Shown: positions 18,675-27,951, numbered from the stretch's first letter. The stretch: DNA of 64,000 nt from Rhodocyclaceae bacterium (GCA_030824275.1 JAVBXY010000009.1:1-64000), one strand, 5' to 3'. Translations and numbers: made by a program. The notes: a model not told the origin generated them from the sequence alone.

Positions 18675-20024
18675 ATGCACATTCATATCCTCGGCATCTG
18701 TGGCACCTTCATGGGCGGCATCGCGCTGCTGGCACGGGCGGCAGGTCATCGGGTCACCGGCTGCGACGCCAATGTCTATCCGCCCATGAGTGCGCAACTC
18801 ATGGAGCAGGGTATCGATCTGGTCGAAGGTTACGGCGCCGAACAGATCGGGCTGAATCCTGATCTGTTCGTGATTGGCAACACGGTCGGGCGCGGCAAGC
18901 CCTTGCTGGAGGCCATTCTTGATCGCAATCTGCCCTACGTTTCCGGGCCGCAGTGGCTGGCCGAAAACATTCTGCGCGGCCGCTGGGTGCTGGGGGTCGC
19001 CGGTACGCACGGCAAAACCACGACCACGTCGCTGCTGGCCTGGATACTCCAGGAGGCCAATCTCAGTCCCTCCTTCTTGGTAGGCGGTGTGCCGCAGGGT
19101 TTTGGCGTGTCTGCGCGGCTCACCGATTCGCCCTTTTTCGTGATCGAGGCCGACGAGTACGACACGGCCTTCTGCGACAAGCGGTCCAAGTTCGTGCACT
19201 ACCATCCGCGCACGGTGATTCTGAATAATCTCGAATTCGATCATGCGGACATCTTTGCCGATCTTGCTGCTATCGAGACGCAATTCCACCATCTGGTGCG
19301 GACATTGCCGAGTAATGGCCTGGTTGTCGCCAATGGCGGCGAAGTGGCGCTGGAGCGGGTGCTGACCCGCGGCTGCTGGACGCCGGTGGAGCGGTTCAAT
19401 GTTGCAAGCGGTTGGCAGGCGGGTCCGGTCGGTGCGGATGGCGGCTTTGATGTCAGTCTTGCTGGTCGCGGCCTGGGGCGGGTTGCGTCATTTGCCCTGG
19501 CCGGCGATCACAACCGGGCCAATGCTTTGGCGGCCCTGGCGGCGGCCCGCCATGCAGGTGTTCCGGTCGAGGTTGGTCTGCGGGCGCTGGAGACCTTCCA
19601 TGGCGTGAAGCGGCGGCTGGAAGTGCGCGGCACCGTGCGCGGCGTCACCGTCATTGATGACTTTGCCCATCACCCGACGGCGATTCGCGTTACCGTCGAT
19701 GGGCTGCGGCAACGGGTCGGTCCGGCACGCATTCTGGCGGTACTCGAGCCGCGTTCGAACACCATGAAGCTGGGCACCATGAAGGCGGCGTTGCCCGAAG
19801 CCCTGATGGACGCGGATGCGGTGTTCTGTTATGCCGCGAACCTGGGTTGGGACGCTGCGGAAGCCTTGGCGTTGCTGGGTGCCAAGGCGGGCGTATTTGA
19901 CGACCTCGATGCGTTGGTGGCCGCAGTCGTTGCCATGGCTCGCGAGGGGGATCAGGTGCTCGTCATGAGCAACGGCGGGTTTGGCGGCATCCACGACAAA
20001 CTGCTTGCCGCCTTGGCGCACTGA
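18675..20024 (+). CDS. mpl: UDP-MurNAc:L-Ala-gamma-D-Glu-meso-DAP ligase
   Basis: 449 residues, a Mur ligase that reattaches recycled tripeptide to UDP-MurNAc. It has HILGICGTFMGGIALLA at the N-terminus, the ATP loop GTHGKTTTTSLL (about 113), EADEYDTAFCDKRSKF (about 157) and DDFAHHPTAIR (about 326). The EADEYD and HHPTA features separate Mpl from MurC. It is followed by a hairpin shared with the convergent cytochrome c4 gene. Confidence 0.95.
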   Translation: MHIHILGICGTFMGGIALLARAAGHRVTGCDANVYPPMSAQLMEQGIDLVEGYGAEQIGLNPDLFVIGNTVGRGKPLLEAILDRNLPYVSGPQWLAENILRGRWVLGVAGTHGKTTTTSLLAWILQEANLSPSFLVGGVPQGFGVSARLTDSPFFVIEADEYDTAFCDKRSKFVHYHPRTVILNNLEFDHADIFADLAAIETQFHHLVRTLPSNGLVVANGGEVALERVLTRGCWTPVERFNVASGWQAGPVGADGGFDVSLAGRGLGRVASFALAGDHNRANALAALAAARHAGVPVEVGLRALETFHGVKRRLEVRGTVRGVTVIDDFAHHPTAIRVTVDGLRQRVGPARILAVLEPRSNTMKLGTMKAALPEALMDADAVFCYAANLGWDAAEALALLGAKAGVFDDLDALVAAVVAMAREGDQVLVMSNGGFGGIHDKLLAALAH

Positions 20025-20054
20025 TACAGCAAAAGCGGATCCCACAAAAACAAT

Positions 20055-20078
20055 CGGCCTGCGGTTTCCCGCAGGCCG
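20055..20078 (-). terminator. hairpin terminator between mpl and cytochrome c4
   Basis: A perfect 10-bp stem CGGCCTGCGG/CCGCAGGCCG with a TTTC loop. On the minus strand it is followed by a T-rich run (ATTGTTTTTG), so it fits best as the cytochrome c4 terminator. It may also slow plus-strand readthrough from mpl. Confidence 0.8.
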
Positions 20079-20105
20079 TTGCCTCTCCTCCTCCTTATTG
20101 TTCGT

Positions 20106-20777
20106 TTATCGCTGGAGAGTCGCGATGTATTCGGCGACGGCGGCAATGTCCTTTTCGTCGAGGCGACCGGCGATGTCGCGCATGATTTTACCCGCATCGG
20201 TGGAGCGCTTGCCGGCCTTGTATGCCTTGAGCTGGTCGGCGATGTAGCCGGAGTGTTGGCCGCCGATGGCGGGAGCGAGAGTGACCGGTGCCTTGGACAT
20301 CACCTTGGACCAGTCGCGATTGCCGATGCCACCGAGGCCGTGGCAACCGACACAGGCCGCTACCGTATCGGGACGCCCTTTGCCCTTGAAGAAGATTTTT
20401 TCACCCTGAGCCAACGCGTCCTTGCTCGCTGCAACGCCCGGCTTGGCCTTCTGGCTGGCGAAGTAGGCGGCGATGTCCGCCATGTCGGCTTCTGCTACAG
20501 CTTGCGCCTGGGGTGACATGGTTTCGTTGGTGCGCCGGCCGGCCTTGAAATCATGCAGGGACTTGACGATGTACTCGGGTACCTGGCCGGCGAGTTTCGG
20601 TGCCTTCAACGCGGCGTAAATTTCCGGCGCACTGTTGCCATCGACGCCGTGACATCCGCCGCAAGCAGCCGCTTTTTGTTGCCCGGCTTCGGCGTTTCCC
20701 GCAGATTTGCCAGCGGCGCCAGCGGTTGTAGTCAATGCGGCGCAAGCCAAGGCTGCAAGCAGATGCTTGATGATCAT
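20106..20777 (-). CDS. diheme cytochrome c4
   Basis: 223 residues with a cleavable signal peptide (ALACAALTTTAGAAG) and two heme-c motifs, CGGCH (about 40) and CVGCH (about 142), in a duplicated domain. This is the layout of cytochrome c4, a periplasmic electron donor to terminal oxidases. It is divergent from the oxidase operon and shares its upstream region, including an FNR-type box. That implies coordinated expression and a donor role, an inference from position. Confidence 0.9.
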   Translation of the reverse strand: MIIKHLLAALACAALTTTAGAAGKSAGNAEAGQQKAAACGGCHGVDGNSAPEIYAALKAPKLAGQVPEYIVKSLHDFKAGRRTNETMSPQAQAVAEADMADIAAYFASQKAKPGVAASKDALAQGEKIFFKGKGRPDTVAACVGCHGLGGIGNRDWSKVMSKAPVTLAPAIGGQHSGYIADQLKAYKAGKRSTDAGKIMRDIAGRLDEKDIAAVAEYIATLQR

Positions 20778-20841
20778 TTATTGTCTCCCCTTCCCTGATC
20801 GGGTTGCGAAATTCGCCGAAGCTTGAAATAATCCGGCTGAG

Positions 20842-20855
20842 TTGATTTACATCAA
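20842..20855. promoter_or_regulatory. FNR/ANR-type box
   Basis: TTGATTTACATCAA matches the perfect FNR palindrome TTGAT-N4-ATCAA. It sits 64 bases before the cytochrome c4 start codon and 89 bases before the oxidase subunit III start, so oxygen-sensing Crp/Fnr regulators could control either or both divergent units. Confidence 0.75.
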
Positions 20856-20944
20856 TTATGTTTTAATATCGAACAGCTGGCAACCCGGCCGATGAGTTCG
20901 GGCGCCAGTATAACGATAAGCCGACAAGCACAAAGGGAGACGAT

Positions 20945-21703
20945 ATGGCGCATGACGCCCATCACGCGGAAGGACACGCTCACGCCCACTGGGACACCAG
21001 TGTCTGGCCTTTCGTCATCAGCTTCGGCATCTTGTTTCTCGCCGTCGCGTTTTCATTCAAGTTCGTCTATCACAACAGCTTTGCCGCGATTCTTTCGATG
21101 GGATTGGCGCTGCCGATGATCATTGCCGGCGTCGCTGGCTGGACCAGCGAGGCCATGGGCAAGGGCGATGGCTTTTCCTACTCGGCGATGGGCTGGTTCA
21201 TCCTGGCCGAGGCGATGATCTTCGCTTCCTTCTTCGTCAGTTACTGGTACACGCGGCTACACGCCGATGTCTGGCCCCCGGCAGGCAATATCACTTTGCC
21301 GAAACTGATGCCGCTGGTGATGACCTTCGTTCTGGTCGCATCGTCCCTGACGATTCACTACGCCGAGCATTTGCTGCACCTTGGCAACAAGGCAGGTTTC
21401 CGCACCTGGTACTTGCTGACCATTGTGCTTGGCGCCGTTTTCCTTGGCATGTCCATCTACGAATGGTCGCACCTGATCCACGACGGTTTTACCATCGGGA
21501 CCAATGCATTCAGCACCGTATTCTTCTCCGTCACTGGCCTGCATGGTTCGCACGTGGTGGTGGGTCTCGGCATCTTCCTGGCCGGCTTGCCCACCGTAAT
21601 GCGGGGCGATGTCGATGAGGGTTTCATGCGTACCGCAGGTCTGTACTGGCACTTCGTGGACATCATTTGGTTCTTCGTCGTTTCGCAAATCTATTACTGG
21701 TAG
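20945..21703 (+). CDS. ctaE: cytochrome c oxidase subunit III
   Basis: 252 residues with a His-rich N-terminus (HDAHHAEGHAHAH) and about seven membrane helices. MGWFILAEAMIFASFFVSYWYTR and GLYWHFVDIIWFFVV are subunit III signatures. It is the first gene of the oxidase operon, unlike the common II-I-III order. The next gene begins inside its last 37 bases. Confidence 0.92.
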   Translation: MAHDAHHAEGHAHAHWDTSVWPFVISFGILFLAVAFSFKFVYHNSFAAILSMGLALPMIIAGVAGWTSEAMGKGDGFSYSAMGWFILAEAMIFASFFVSYWYTRLHADVWPPAGNITLPKLMPLVMTFVLVASSLTIHYAEHLLHLGNKAGFRTWYLLTIVLGAVFLGMSIYEWSHLIHDGFTIGTNAFSTVFFSVTGLHGSHVVVGLGIFLAGLPTVMRGDVDEGFMRTAGLYWHFVDIIWFFVVSQIYYW

Positions 21704-22536
21704 TGGTCGCCGGCCTGGCCGGCGTACCTGCTTGGGCAGTCAGCGAACCGACGCGCAACAGCGCGCCGGATTCGTCGGTGATGCAGATCGACGAGCCGCG
21801 CTTCCTGGGTAACCGCTTGCAGGCCGAGACGTGGTTGACGGACGCGGAGGGCATGGATTTCCGCGTCGGGGAGTTGATGGGCAAGCCGCTGATCCTGTTG
21901 CTGTCGTACTACGGCTGCGACGGGACTTGCCCGACGATGAATGCGGAGTTGGCGAAGGTGCTGGAGAAGGTCAAGCGCTTTCAGCTGGGCAAGGATTACC
22001 GGGTGTTGACGGTGTCCTTCGACAAGCGGGATACGACGGGTACGGCGAAGGAGTTTCTCGCCAAGTCGGCTGGTGTACCGGACGGCATGCGAAATGGCTG
22101 GCGTCATGCGATCCTGAAGGCGGGAGGCGCGGACGGCGGAGTGGAGAAATTTGCCGGAGAAGTAGGGTTTCGCTTCTTCTGGTCGGATGCGGCAGGGGCG
22201 TTCCTGCATCCGAATGTGCTGGTGTTTTTGACGCCTGAAGGACGTGTGGCCCGCTACATCTACGGCACGCGGATGGATGCGCAGACGATTGAACTGGCGA
22301 TCACCGATGCTGACTGGGAGCGGATTTCCAGTTCAACGGCGGTGTTCGACATGCTGACGGGAGCCTGCTTCAGCTACAACTATGCGGAAGGCAGGTACCA
22401 GTGGAATTATTCGCTGCTGGCCGGTATCGGGTCCCTGGTGTTGGGGCTGACCTTGATGCTGCTGGGGGCGTGGGCATATCGCAGGAAAATGATTAAGAAA
22501 ATGGCAGCACTAAAAAGGGGGGAAGGGCATGCATGA
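21667..22536 (+). CDS. SCO1/SenC family copper-assembly protein, long form
   Basis: 289 residues: signal peptide VLRRFANLLLVVVAGLAGVPAWA, a thioredoxin-like SCO domain with SYYGCDGTCPTM (CxxxC, about 80), then a C-terminal membrane helix (about 250-272). SCO proteins deliver copper to the CuA site of subunit II, encoded next. The TTG start overlaps subunit III by 37 bases. It gives a convincing signal peptide, so I keep it; a GTG near 21703 is the alternative. A tail anchor distinguishes it from the two other SCO genes here. The usual downstream SCO histidine may correspond to FLHPNVLVF. Confidence 0.85.
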   Translation: MVLRRFANLLLVVVAGLAGVPAWAVSEPTRNSAPDSSVMQIDEPRFLGNRLQAETWLTDAEGMDFRVGELMGKPLILLLSYYGCDGTCPTMNAELAKVLEKVKRFQLGKDYRVLTVSFDKRDTTGTAKEFLAKSAGVPDGMRNGWRHAILKAGGADGGVEKFAGEVGFRFFWSDAAGAFLHPNVLVFLTPEGRVARYIYGTRMDAQTIELAITDADWERISSSTAVFDMLTGACFSYNYAEGRYQWNYSLLAGIGSLVLGLTLMLLGAWAYRRKMIKKMAALKRGEGHA

Positions 22537-23314
22537 CACACTGAAACGCGTTCTTCGCGGGGCTGCGGCCATGGCGTCGGGTACGGCGCTTGCCGCATCC
22601 GCCCAGGCTGCCGATGCGACGAAGATCGCCAACCCGGCTGCCAGCTGGGACCATCTCTGGCACGAGGTGATTGTCGATATCACGATCATCGGCATCATCT
22701 TCGCCTTGATGACGGCCTACTTTGTCTGGAAGTACCGCCGCCGTCCCGGCAATGAAGTGGGTACCTCCGACAAGCTCAGCCCCGCTTCCGCAGTGGGCTG
22801 GGTGGTGATTCCGGTGTTCGTTTTCCTCTCCATCGACTTCTACACCGCCGCCAACGGCTGGGTGCTGTGGAACGAATACCGTGATGTGCCTGCCGACCGC
22901 CTTGAGGTCAAGCTTGAGTCCGGTATGTATAGCTGGGATTACACCTATCCCAATGGCGTGCGCACCCAGAACGAACTGATCGTGCCCGCCGGCAAGCCGG
23001 TGATGCTGCGCATGACCAGTCGCGATACCCTTCACAGCCACTACATCCCCGACTTCCGCGTCAAGGAAGATTCGATGCCGGGCCGCGTGACTTACCTGTG
23101 GTTCAACCCGACCAAGCCGGGTGAGCACATTGTCACCTGCGCCGAATACTGCGGCGTGATGCATGGCTACATGGCCGGCCGCATCATCGTCAAGGCGCCG
23201 GAGGAATACGCCGCCTGGATGAAGCAGGAAGAAACCCGCCTTGCCGCCGCGACGGCTCCTGCCGAAGCAACGCCGGCTGCCAAGCCCGCCGCAAAGCCGG
23301 TCAAAAAGACTTAA
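22529..23314 (+). CDS. ctaC: cytochrome c oxidase subunit II (CuA)
   Basis: 261 residues with a signal peptide, two membrane helices (about 45-68 and 85-105) and a cupredoxin domain. The CuA site is visible as SHYIPDFRV plus CAEYCGVMHGYM. The C-terminus is an Ala/Pro/Lys tail without a fused heme-c motif, so electrons must come from a separate cytochrome such as the c4 nearby. The start overlaps the SCO gene by 8 bases. Confidence 0.95.
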   Translation: MHDTLKRVLRGAAAMASGTALAASAQAADATKIANPAASWDHLWHEVIVDITIIGIIFALMTAYFVWKYRRRPGNEVGTSDKLSPASAVGWVVIPVFVFLSIDFYTAANGWVLWNEYRDVPADRLEVKLESGMYSWDYTYPNGVRTQNELIVPAGKPVMLRMTSRDTLHSHYIPDFRVKEDSMPGRVTYLWFNPTKPGEHIVTCAEYCGVMHGYMAGRIIVKAPEEYAAWMKQEETRLAAATAPAEATPAAKPAAKPVKKT

Positions 23315-23327
23315 AAGGAAGCACACG

Positions 23328-24899
23328 ATGAATCTCAAGGAATGGATCTTCACCACCGACCACAAGCGTGTCGGGGTGCTTTACCTGATCGGCTCCATCG
23401 TCGCCTTTGCCGTCGCCGGCATCATGGCGCTACTGATGCGGGCCGAGTTGTCCACCATCGGCCCCACCATCACCGGCAACCCGACGCAGTACAACGTCTG
23501 GCTGTACGCCCACGGCGCGGTGATGATTCTCGGCTTCCAGATTCCGGCGCTGACCGGCTTCTTTGCCAACTACTGCATCCCGCTGATGATCGGTGCCAAG
23601 GACGTGGCTTTCCCCCGCGTCAATGCGCTGTCGGTGTGGTTGTTCTACGTCGGCATTATCCTCGCCGTCCTGACCTTCTTCATTCCGGATCCTCCGGATG
23701 TGATGTGGACCGGTTACCCGCCCTACTCGACGATGACTACCGGCAACACGGCGATGTATTCCTTCACCGTGCTGATTCTGGGTTTCGCATCAATCATCGG
23801 CGGCGTTAACTTCCTCACCACCGTTGCCTACATGCGCGCCCCGGGCCTGACGCTGAACAAGCTCAACATCTTCGTCTGGTGCACTCTCGGCGCCTTCGTC
23901 CTACAACTGATCTTCGTGCCGGTGCTGGGCACGGCCGTGACCCTGATCAGCCTGGACAAGTACCTGGGCACCAACTTCTTCGATCCTTCGAAGGGGGGCG
24001 ACGTGCTGACCTACCAGAACCTGTTCTGGTTCTACTCGCACCCGGCCGTGTATGTGATCTTCCTGCCCTTCATCGGGGTGGTGTATGAAATCATCGCGTC
24101 GCACGCCAAGAACATGGTGTTCAACTACAAGATGGTGGTGTACGGCGGCATCGGCGGTATCGTGCTGCTGTCGGGAGAGGTATGGGTTCACCACCTCTAC
24201 GTGTCCGGCATGGCCGACTGGCTGCGCATCGGCCAGATGGTGACCACGCTGATGATCTCCGTGCCCGTGGGCCTGATGATGATCGGCTTGATCGGCACCC
24301 TGCACAAGGGATCTATCGCCTTCACCACGCCGATGATGTATGCGCTGGGCGTCGTTTTCCTGTTCCTCATCGGCGGCCTCACCGGTGTGCCGCTGGCGGT
24401 GCCTTCGCTGACCCTGGCCGTGTCCGACACCTACTACGTCGTCGGCCACTTCCACTATGTGATGGCCGTGGCGGGAACCTTCGCCATCTTCGGCGGCATC
24501 TATCACTGGTTCCCGAAAGTGACCGGCAAGATGTACAACGAGTTCTGGGGCAAGGTCGGTTTCTGGATCACCTTCGTCGGCGTGAACATCGTGTTCTGGA
24601 TCATGATGGACATTGGCGTCAAGGGCATGCCCCGTCGTTACTACGACTATGCGCACTTCCCGCAGTTCGAGGATGCGCATCAGTGGATGACGCTGGGCGC
24701 CGGCATTCTGGCCGTCGGTTTTGCCATTGCCATCCTGAACTGGATACTGGGCGCCATCAACGGCAAACCGGCTGGCGACAATCCCTGGGGTTCGCCATCG
24801 CTGGAGTGGTCCACCGTATCGCCGCCGCCGCACGGCAACTGGCCGACGCCGCCGTCAGTGTCGGAAGATTGGCATCCCTACGGCTTCAAGAAAGCCTGA
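23328..24899 (+). CDS. ctaD: cytochrome c oxidase subunit I, A2-type
   Basis: 523 residues, 12 helices. Heme a and heme a3/CuB ligands are recognisable: YAHGAVMI, FYSHPAVY (CuB His and cross-linked Tyr), WVHHLYVSG and GHFHYVMAVAG. YSHPAVY in place of GHPEVY marks the A2 subfamily, which lacks the D-channel Glu of A1 enzymes and uses a Tyr-Ser pair. The ORF track begins 29 codons early; ATG 23328 has AAGGAA upstream. It pumps protons while reducing oxygen. Confidence 0.95.
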   Translation: MNLKEWIFTTDHKRVGVLYLIGSIVAFAVAGIMALLMRAELSTIGPTITGNPTQYNVWLYAHGAVMILGFQIPALTGFFANYCIPLMIGAKDVAFPRVNALSVWLFYVGIILAVLTFFIPDPPDVMWTGYPPYSTMTTGNTAMYSFTVLILGFASIIGGVNFLTTVAYMRAPGLTLNKLNIFVWCTLGAFVLQLIFVPVLGTAVTLISLDKYLGTNFFDPSKGGDVLTYQNLFWFYSHPAVYVIFLPFIGVVYEIIASHAKNMVFNYKMVVYGGIGGIVLLSGEVWVHHLYVSGMADWLRIGQMVTTLMISVPVGLMMIGLIGTLHKGSIAFTTPMMYALGVVFLFLIGGLTGVPLAVPSLTLAVSDTYYVVGHFHYVMAVAGTFAIFGGIYHWFPKVTGKMYNEFWGKVGFWITFVGVNIVFWIMMDIGVKGMPRRYYDYAHFPQFEDAHQWMTLGAGILAVGFAIAILNWILGAINGKPAGDNPWGSPSLEWSTVSPPPHGNWPTPPSVSEDWHPYGFKKA

Positions 24900-24917
24900 A
24901 GGGTTCCACGCTGAACG

Positions 24918-24943
24918 ACAAGGCACCCTGCGGGGTGCCTTGT
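24918..24943 (+). terminator. hairpin after oxidase subunit I
   Basis: A 10-bp stem CAAGGCACCC/GGGTGCCTTG with a TGCG loop, followed by TTCATT. It has only a weak T-run, so it may attenuate rather than fully end transcription before the next SCO gene. Confidence 0.6.
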
Positions 24944-24959
24944 TCATTCTGGAGTTGAA

Positions 24960-25598
24960 ATGAAAGCTGCCTGGATTCCCCGCCTGCTACTGCTTGGTCT
25001 GGCCTTGATGTTGATCGGCGCCTACGTGACCTGGCGCAACCTGAAGGCGGGCCCATTGCCGGCAGGTGAGCTACCCAGCGTCACCGAAGTACGGGACGAC
25101 AAGCCGCTGCCTAACTTTTCGCTGAAGGGGCCCGGTGGTGCATTTGGCAATGCGAACCTTACCGGGCGCTGGAGTTTCGTCTTCTTCGGTTACACGCAAT
25201 GTCCCGACATTTGCCCGACGGCATTGGGGCTGATGAAAGAATTGAAGGCGAGGTTGAGTGACCCGGTCGCCGTATCACCAGCGCCGACTTTTCAGGTCGT
25301 CTTCGTATCGGTGGACCCGCGCCGCGATACGCCCGAGCTGTTGGGCCAATACATGGGCGCCTTCGATTCGGCCTTCATCGGCGTGACTGGGGACGATTCG
25401 GCGCTGGCACCGCTGGTGAAGGATCTCGGTGTCTTCTTCCAGCGTAACGACGCCAAAGACACGAAGCACTACACCGTCGATCACTCCGCAGCGATCTATC
25501 TCATCGACCCCAAGGGCCGGCTCGCCGCCGTATTCTCTCCACCGCAGGATGCGGCGAAGATGGCGGAGAACTTCAAACGGATCAGCGCCAGAAATTAA
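24960..25598 (+). CDS. SCO1/SenC family copper chaperone
   Basis: 212 residues with an N-terminal membrane anchor (about 9-27) and SCO domain: FFGYTQCPDICPTALG (CxxxC, about 80), VSVDPRRDTPE and DHSAAIYLIDP (the conserved copper-ligand His, about 180). It follows subunit I by 61 bases. A repeat copy adds VSPAPTF just before the FVSVDP strand, in a surface loop where family members vary. Confidence 0.92.
   Translation: MKAAWIPRLLLLGLALMLIGAYVTWRNLKAGPLPAGELPSVTEVRDDKPLPNFSLKGPGGAFGNANLTGRWSFVFFGYTQCPDICPTALGLMKELKARLSDPVAVSPAPTFQVVFVSVDPRRDTPELLGQYMGAFDSAFIGVTGDDSALAPLVKDLGVFFQRNDAKDTKHYTVDHSAAIYLIDPKGRLAAVFSPPQDAAKMAENFKRISARN
25269..25292 (+). repeat. 24-bp dispersed repeat, copy 4
   Basis: Perfect core and box, sense in the second SCO gene, encoding VSPAPTF. 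Confidence 0.92.
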
Positions 25599-26947
25599 AT
25601 CCGCTTCCTGAGCATCGCTCGCAGGCAGACCAGCACGAACATCACACCGCCGATGATGGCGATGAGGCCACCAGCGCCCATCATGCCCATGCCGATTTTC
25701 TGCGGCAATGTCGTGAGCACCTGTTCTGCGCCCGCTACTTTGCGCTGCACGCCATAGCCGCCCGACCAGGCCAGACCCAGCACATGGATCAGTTGGCCGC
25801 CCCCATAGGCGTAGGGCTGCCAGCGAGCCATTTTGCCCTCCGCCGAACCGAAGCCCAGGCGCGGCAACAGCACGTAACTCAGGCCCATGAACGCCAGCGT
25901 CACACCGACGATGGAGCCGTGGTAATGCGCAGGAATAACGACATTGACACCCTTGATCATAAAGGCCAGTACGCCGCCGACCGCGAATAGCAGGAAGGAG
26001 GCGGCGAAGGCCGATTTGGCCGGCGCTACTACCCCGCGTACACGCCACAGCGAAACCCCGGCAACCAGGATCAGCGGCGTCATCAGCGGATGTCCCGCTT
26101 CCATGAGTCGGGCAAAATACGCCCTGTGCCAGGGCGAGCCCACGTCCCAGAGCGTGTAGATCACCGGTACGGCGAGCACCGGCAGCGCCGCCACGCCGAA
26201 CAGCAGGGCCGTCGTGCGCGGACTGATGCGCGGTGTCTCGCCCAGTTCGCTGGCTAGCCAGAACCAGGCCACCGCCAGCAGCAGCGCATGCTGGAATTGC
26301 AATGCGTGACCCCCGCCCCAGAACACCTCCTCGAAATAGGCTTGCCCTTCGTGAGGTGGAGCGTTGAGCCAGGAAAAGCCGAAACCGAGAAACGCGAAAC
26401 TGCCCGCCAGCGCGGCCAGCAGAATGCCGAACTGCAATGCCGCCGTGCCACCAGCGCCGACTTTTAATTGGATGGAGACCAGTGCCCGCGACAAAGTCAG
26501 CATGAAGCCGATGCCGGCAAGAATCAGCCCGGCGAAGAACACCGGCTGTTGCAACACGGGGATGTAGTTGTTGAGCAGCGGCTGGGCATCGGGGAAGAAG
26601 GGCGACATCGTCAGCACAGCCGTGCCGATTGCCGCCAGCCAATATCCGGCCCAGCCCAGTGCCGCAAAACGGGCATTGCCGGCAAGGCTGAACAGCATGC
26701 AGGCGGCGGCCATGAACCAGATCAATACCGACAGATCCACATGCACGACCAGGGCCGAACGGAAAAAGTCGCGCAGCGGAAATACATGCTGTATGCCCGG
26801 CGTGCGCGAGAGCACCAGCAGCACCGCAAGCAGACCCGAGCCGATCAGCGCGGCGATGCCTAATGCAAGCCAGGCCCGGGCCAGTTTGATCGGAAGCGGA
26901 CGAGGCAAACCATCGGTGACATCAAGGACATAGGGCTGCATGAACAA
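25595..26947 (-). CDS. divergent heme-copper oxidase subunit I, NO-reductase-like
   Basis: 450 residues, about 12 helices. Candidate heme/metal ligands are HVDLSVLIWF (about 68), WGGGHALQFQHA (about 198), WHRAYFARL (about 265), PAHYHGSIVG (about 325) and QLIHVLGLAWSGG (about 375). The helix VI motif is HALQF: the position of the catalytic cross-linked Tyr of true oxidases is Phe. That is characteristic of NorB-like and other non-canonical members. No NorC or oxidase subunit II accompanies it on this strand. A repeat copy is antisense (KVGAGGTA) in a loop. It may reduce NO, or be an uncharacterised oxidase-family member. Confidence 0.75.
   Translation of the reverse strand: MFMQPYVLDVTDGLPRPLPIKLARAWLALGIAALIGSGLLAVLLVLSRTPGIQHVFPLRDFFRSALVVHVDLSVLIWFMAAACMLFSLAGNARFAALGWAGYWLAAIGTAVLTMSPFFPDAQPLLNNYIPVLQQPVFFAGLILAGIGFMLTLSRALVSIQLKVGAGGTAALQFGILLAALAGSFAFLGFGFSWLNAPPHEGQAYFEEVFWGGGHALQFQHALLLAVAWFWLASELGETPRISPRTTALLFGVAALPVLAVPVIYTLWDVGSPWHRAYFARLMEAGHPLMTPLILVAGVSLWRVRGVVAPAKSAFAASFLLFAVGGVLAFMIKGVNVVIPAHYHGSIVGVTLAFMGLSYVLLPRLGFGSAEGKMARWQPYAYGGGQLIHVLGLAWSGGYGVQRKVAGAEQVLTTLPQKIGMGMMGAGGLIAIIGGVMFVLVCLRAMLRKRI
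26442..26465 (+). repeat. 24-bp dispersed repeat, copy 5
   Basis: Perfect core and box, antisense in the NorB-like gene, encoding KVGAGGTA between two membrane helices. Confidence 0.92.
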
Positions 26948-27054
26948 GGACTTTCCGTGCGGGGGAGGGCGAAGTATACGTGCCGACCGCGTGATAAACT
27001 CGCCTGCGAACTTTGGGCCTCAATCATTCACGTCTTATAAGAAACGGCCACCCG

Positions 27055-27951
27055 ATGAAAGCCATCGCCCTGAACCTGCAGGAGACATCCAATCGCTTGC
27101 GTCAGTACCTTGAACTGACCAAGCCTCGCGTCATATCGCTGATCGTGTTTTGCGCGGTCATCGGCATGTTCCTCGCCGTGCCCGGCATGGTGCCCTGGCG
27201 CGTGCTGTGCGCAGCTACGCTGGGCATCGCCCTGGTGGCCGGTTCCGCCGCTGCCGTGAATTGCCTGATCGAACAGAAGATCGACGCCCTGATGGCGCGT
27301 ACCCGTGGCCGTCCTCTGCCGCGCGGCGAAGTTAACTCGCTGGAGACGCTGCTGTTTTCCGGTGTCGTCGGTGGTATCGGCCTGTCGCTGCTCTATGCGA
27401 TGGTGAACCCCTTTACCATGTGGCTGACGCTGGCAACTTTCGTTGGCTACGCGGTGATCTACACCGTCTTCCTCAAGCCCAATACCTCGCAGAACATCGT
27501 CATCGGCGGTGCCTCGGGCGCGATGCCGCCGGTGCTCGGTTGGGCCGCCGTCACCGGCGAGGCGCCGGGCGAAGCCTGGCTGCTGTTCCTAATCATCTTC
27601 GTGTGGACGCCGCCGCACTTCTGGTCGCTGGCGCTCTACCGCACCAAGGAATATGCCGCTGCTGGCATCCCCATGCTGCCAGTGACGCACGGCGCCGAAT
27701 ACACCCGTCGGCACGTGTTCCTCTACACCATCGGCCTGACGCTGATCACGCTGGTGCCTTTCGCCATCGGCATGTGCGGCTGGTTCTATCTGATCTCTGC
27801 CGCGATTCTCGATGCCATCTTCCTCGGCTACGCCTGGCTGGTCTGGCGCGAGTACACCGACGATGTAGCGCGCAAGACATTCCGCTGGTCGATCCTCTAT
27901 CTCTCGCTGCTTTTTGCCGCGCTGCTGATTGACCACTATCTGCCGGTGTGA
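27055..27951 (+). CDS. cyoE: protoheme IX farnesyltransferase (heme O synthase)
   Basis: 298 residues from ATG 27055. A UbiA-family enzyme attaching farnesyl to heme b, the precursor of heme a for the oxidase upstream. [12 protein letters not shown] starts the first helix, [21 protein letters not shown] is the first Asp-containing prenyl-binding motif, and [17 protein letters not shown] is CyoE-specific. The track start 14 codons earlier lacks support. The next SCO gene overlaps its stop (TGATG). Confidence 0.95.
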   Translation: MKAIALNLQETSNRLRQYLELTKPRVISLIVFCAVIGMFLAVPGMVPWRVLCAATLGIALVAGSAAAVNCLIEQKIDALMARTRGRPLPRGEVNSLETLLFSGVVGGIGLSLLYAMVNPFTMWLTLATFVGYAVIYTVFLKPNTSQNIVIGGASGAMPPVLGWAAVTGEAPGEAWLLFLIIFVWTPPHFWSLALYRTKEYAAAGIPMLPVTHGAEYTRRHVFLYTIGLTLITLVPFAIGMCGWFYLISAAILDAIFLGYAWLVWREYTDDVARKTFRWSILYLSLLFAALLIDHYLPV

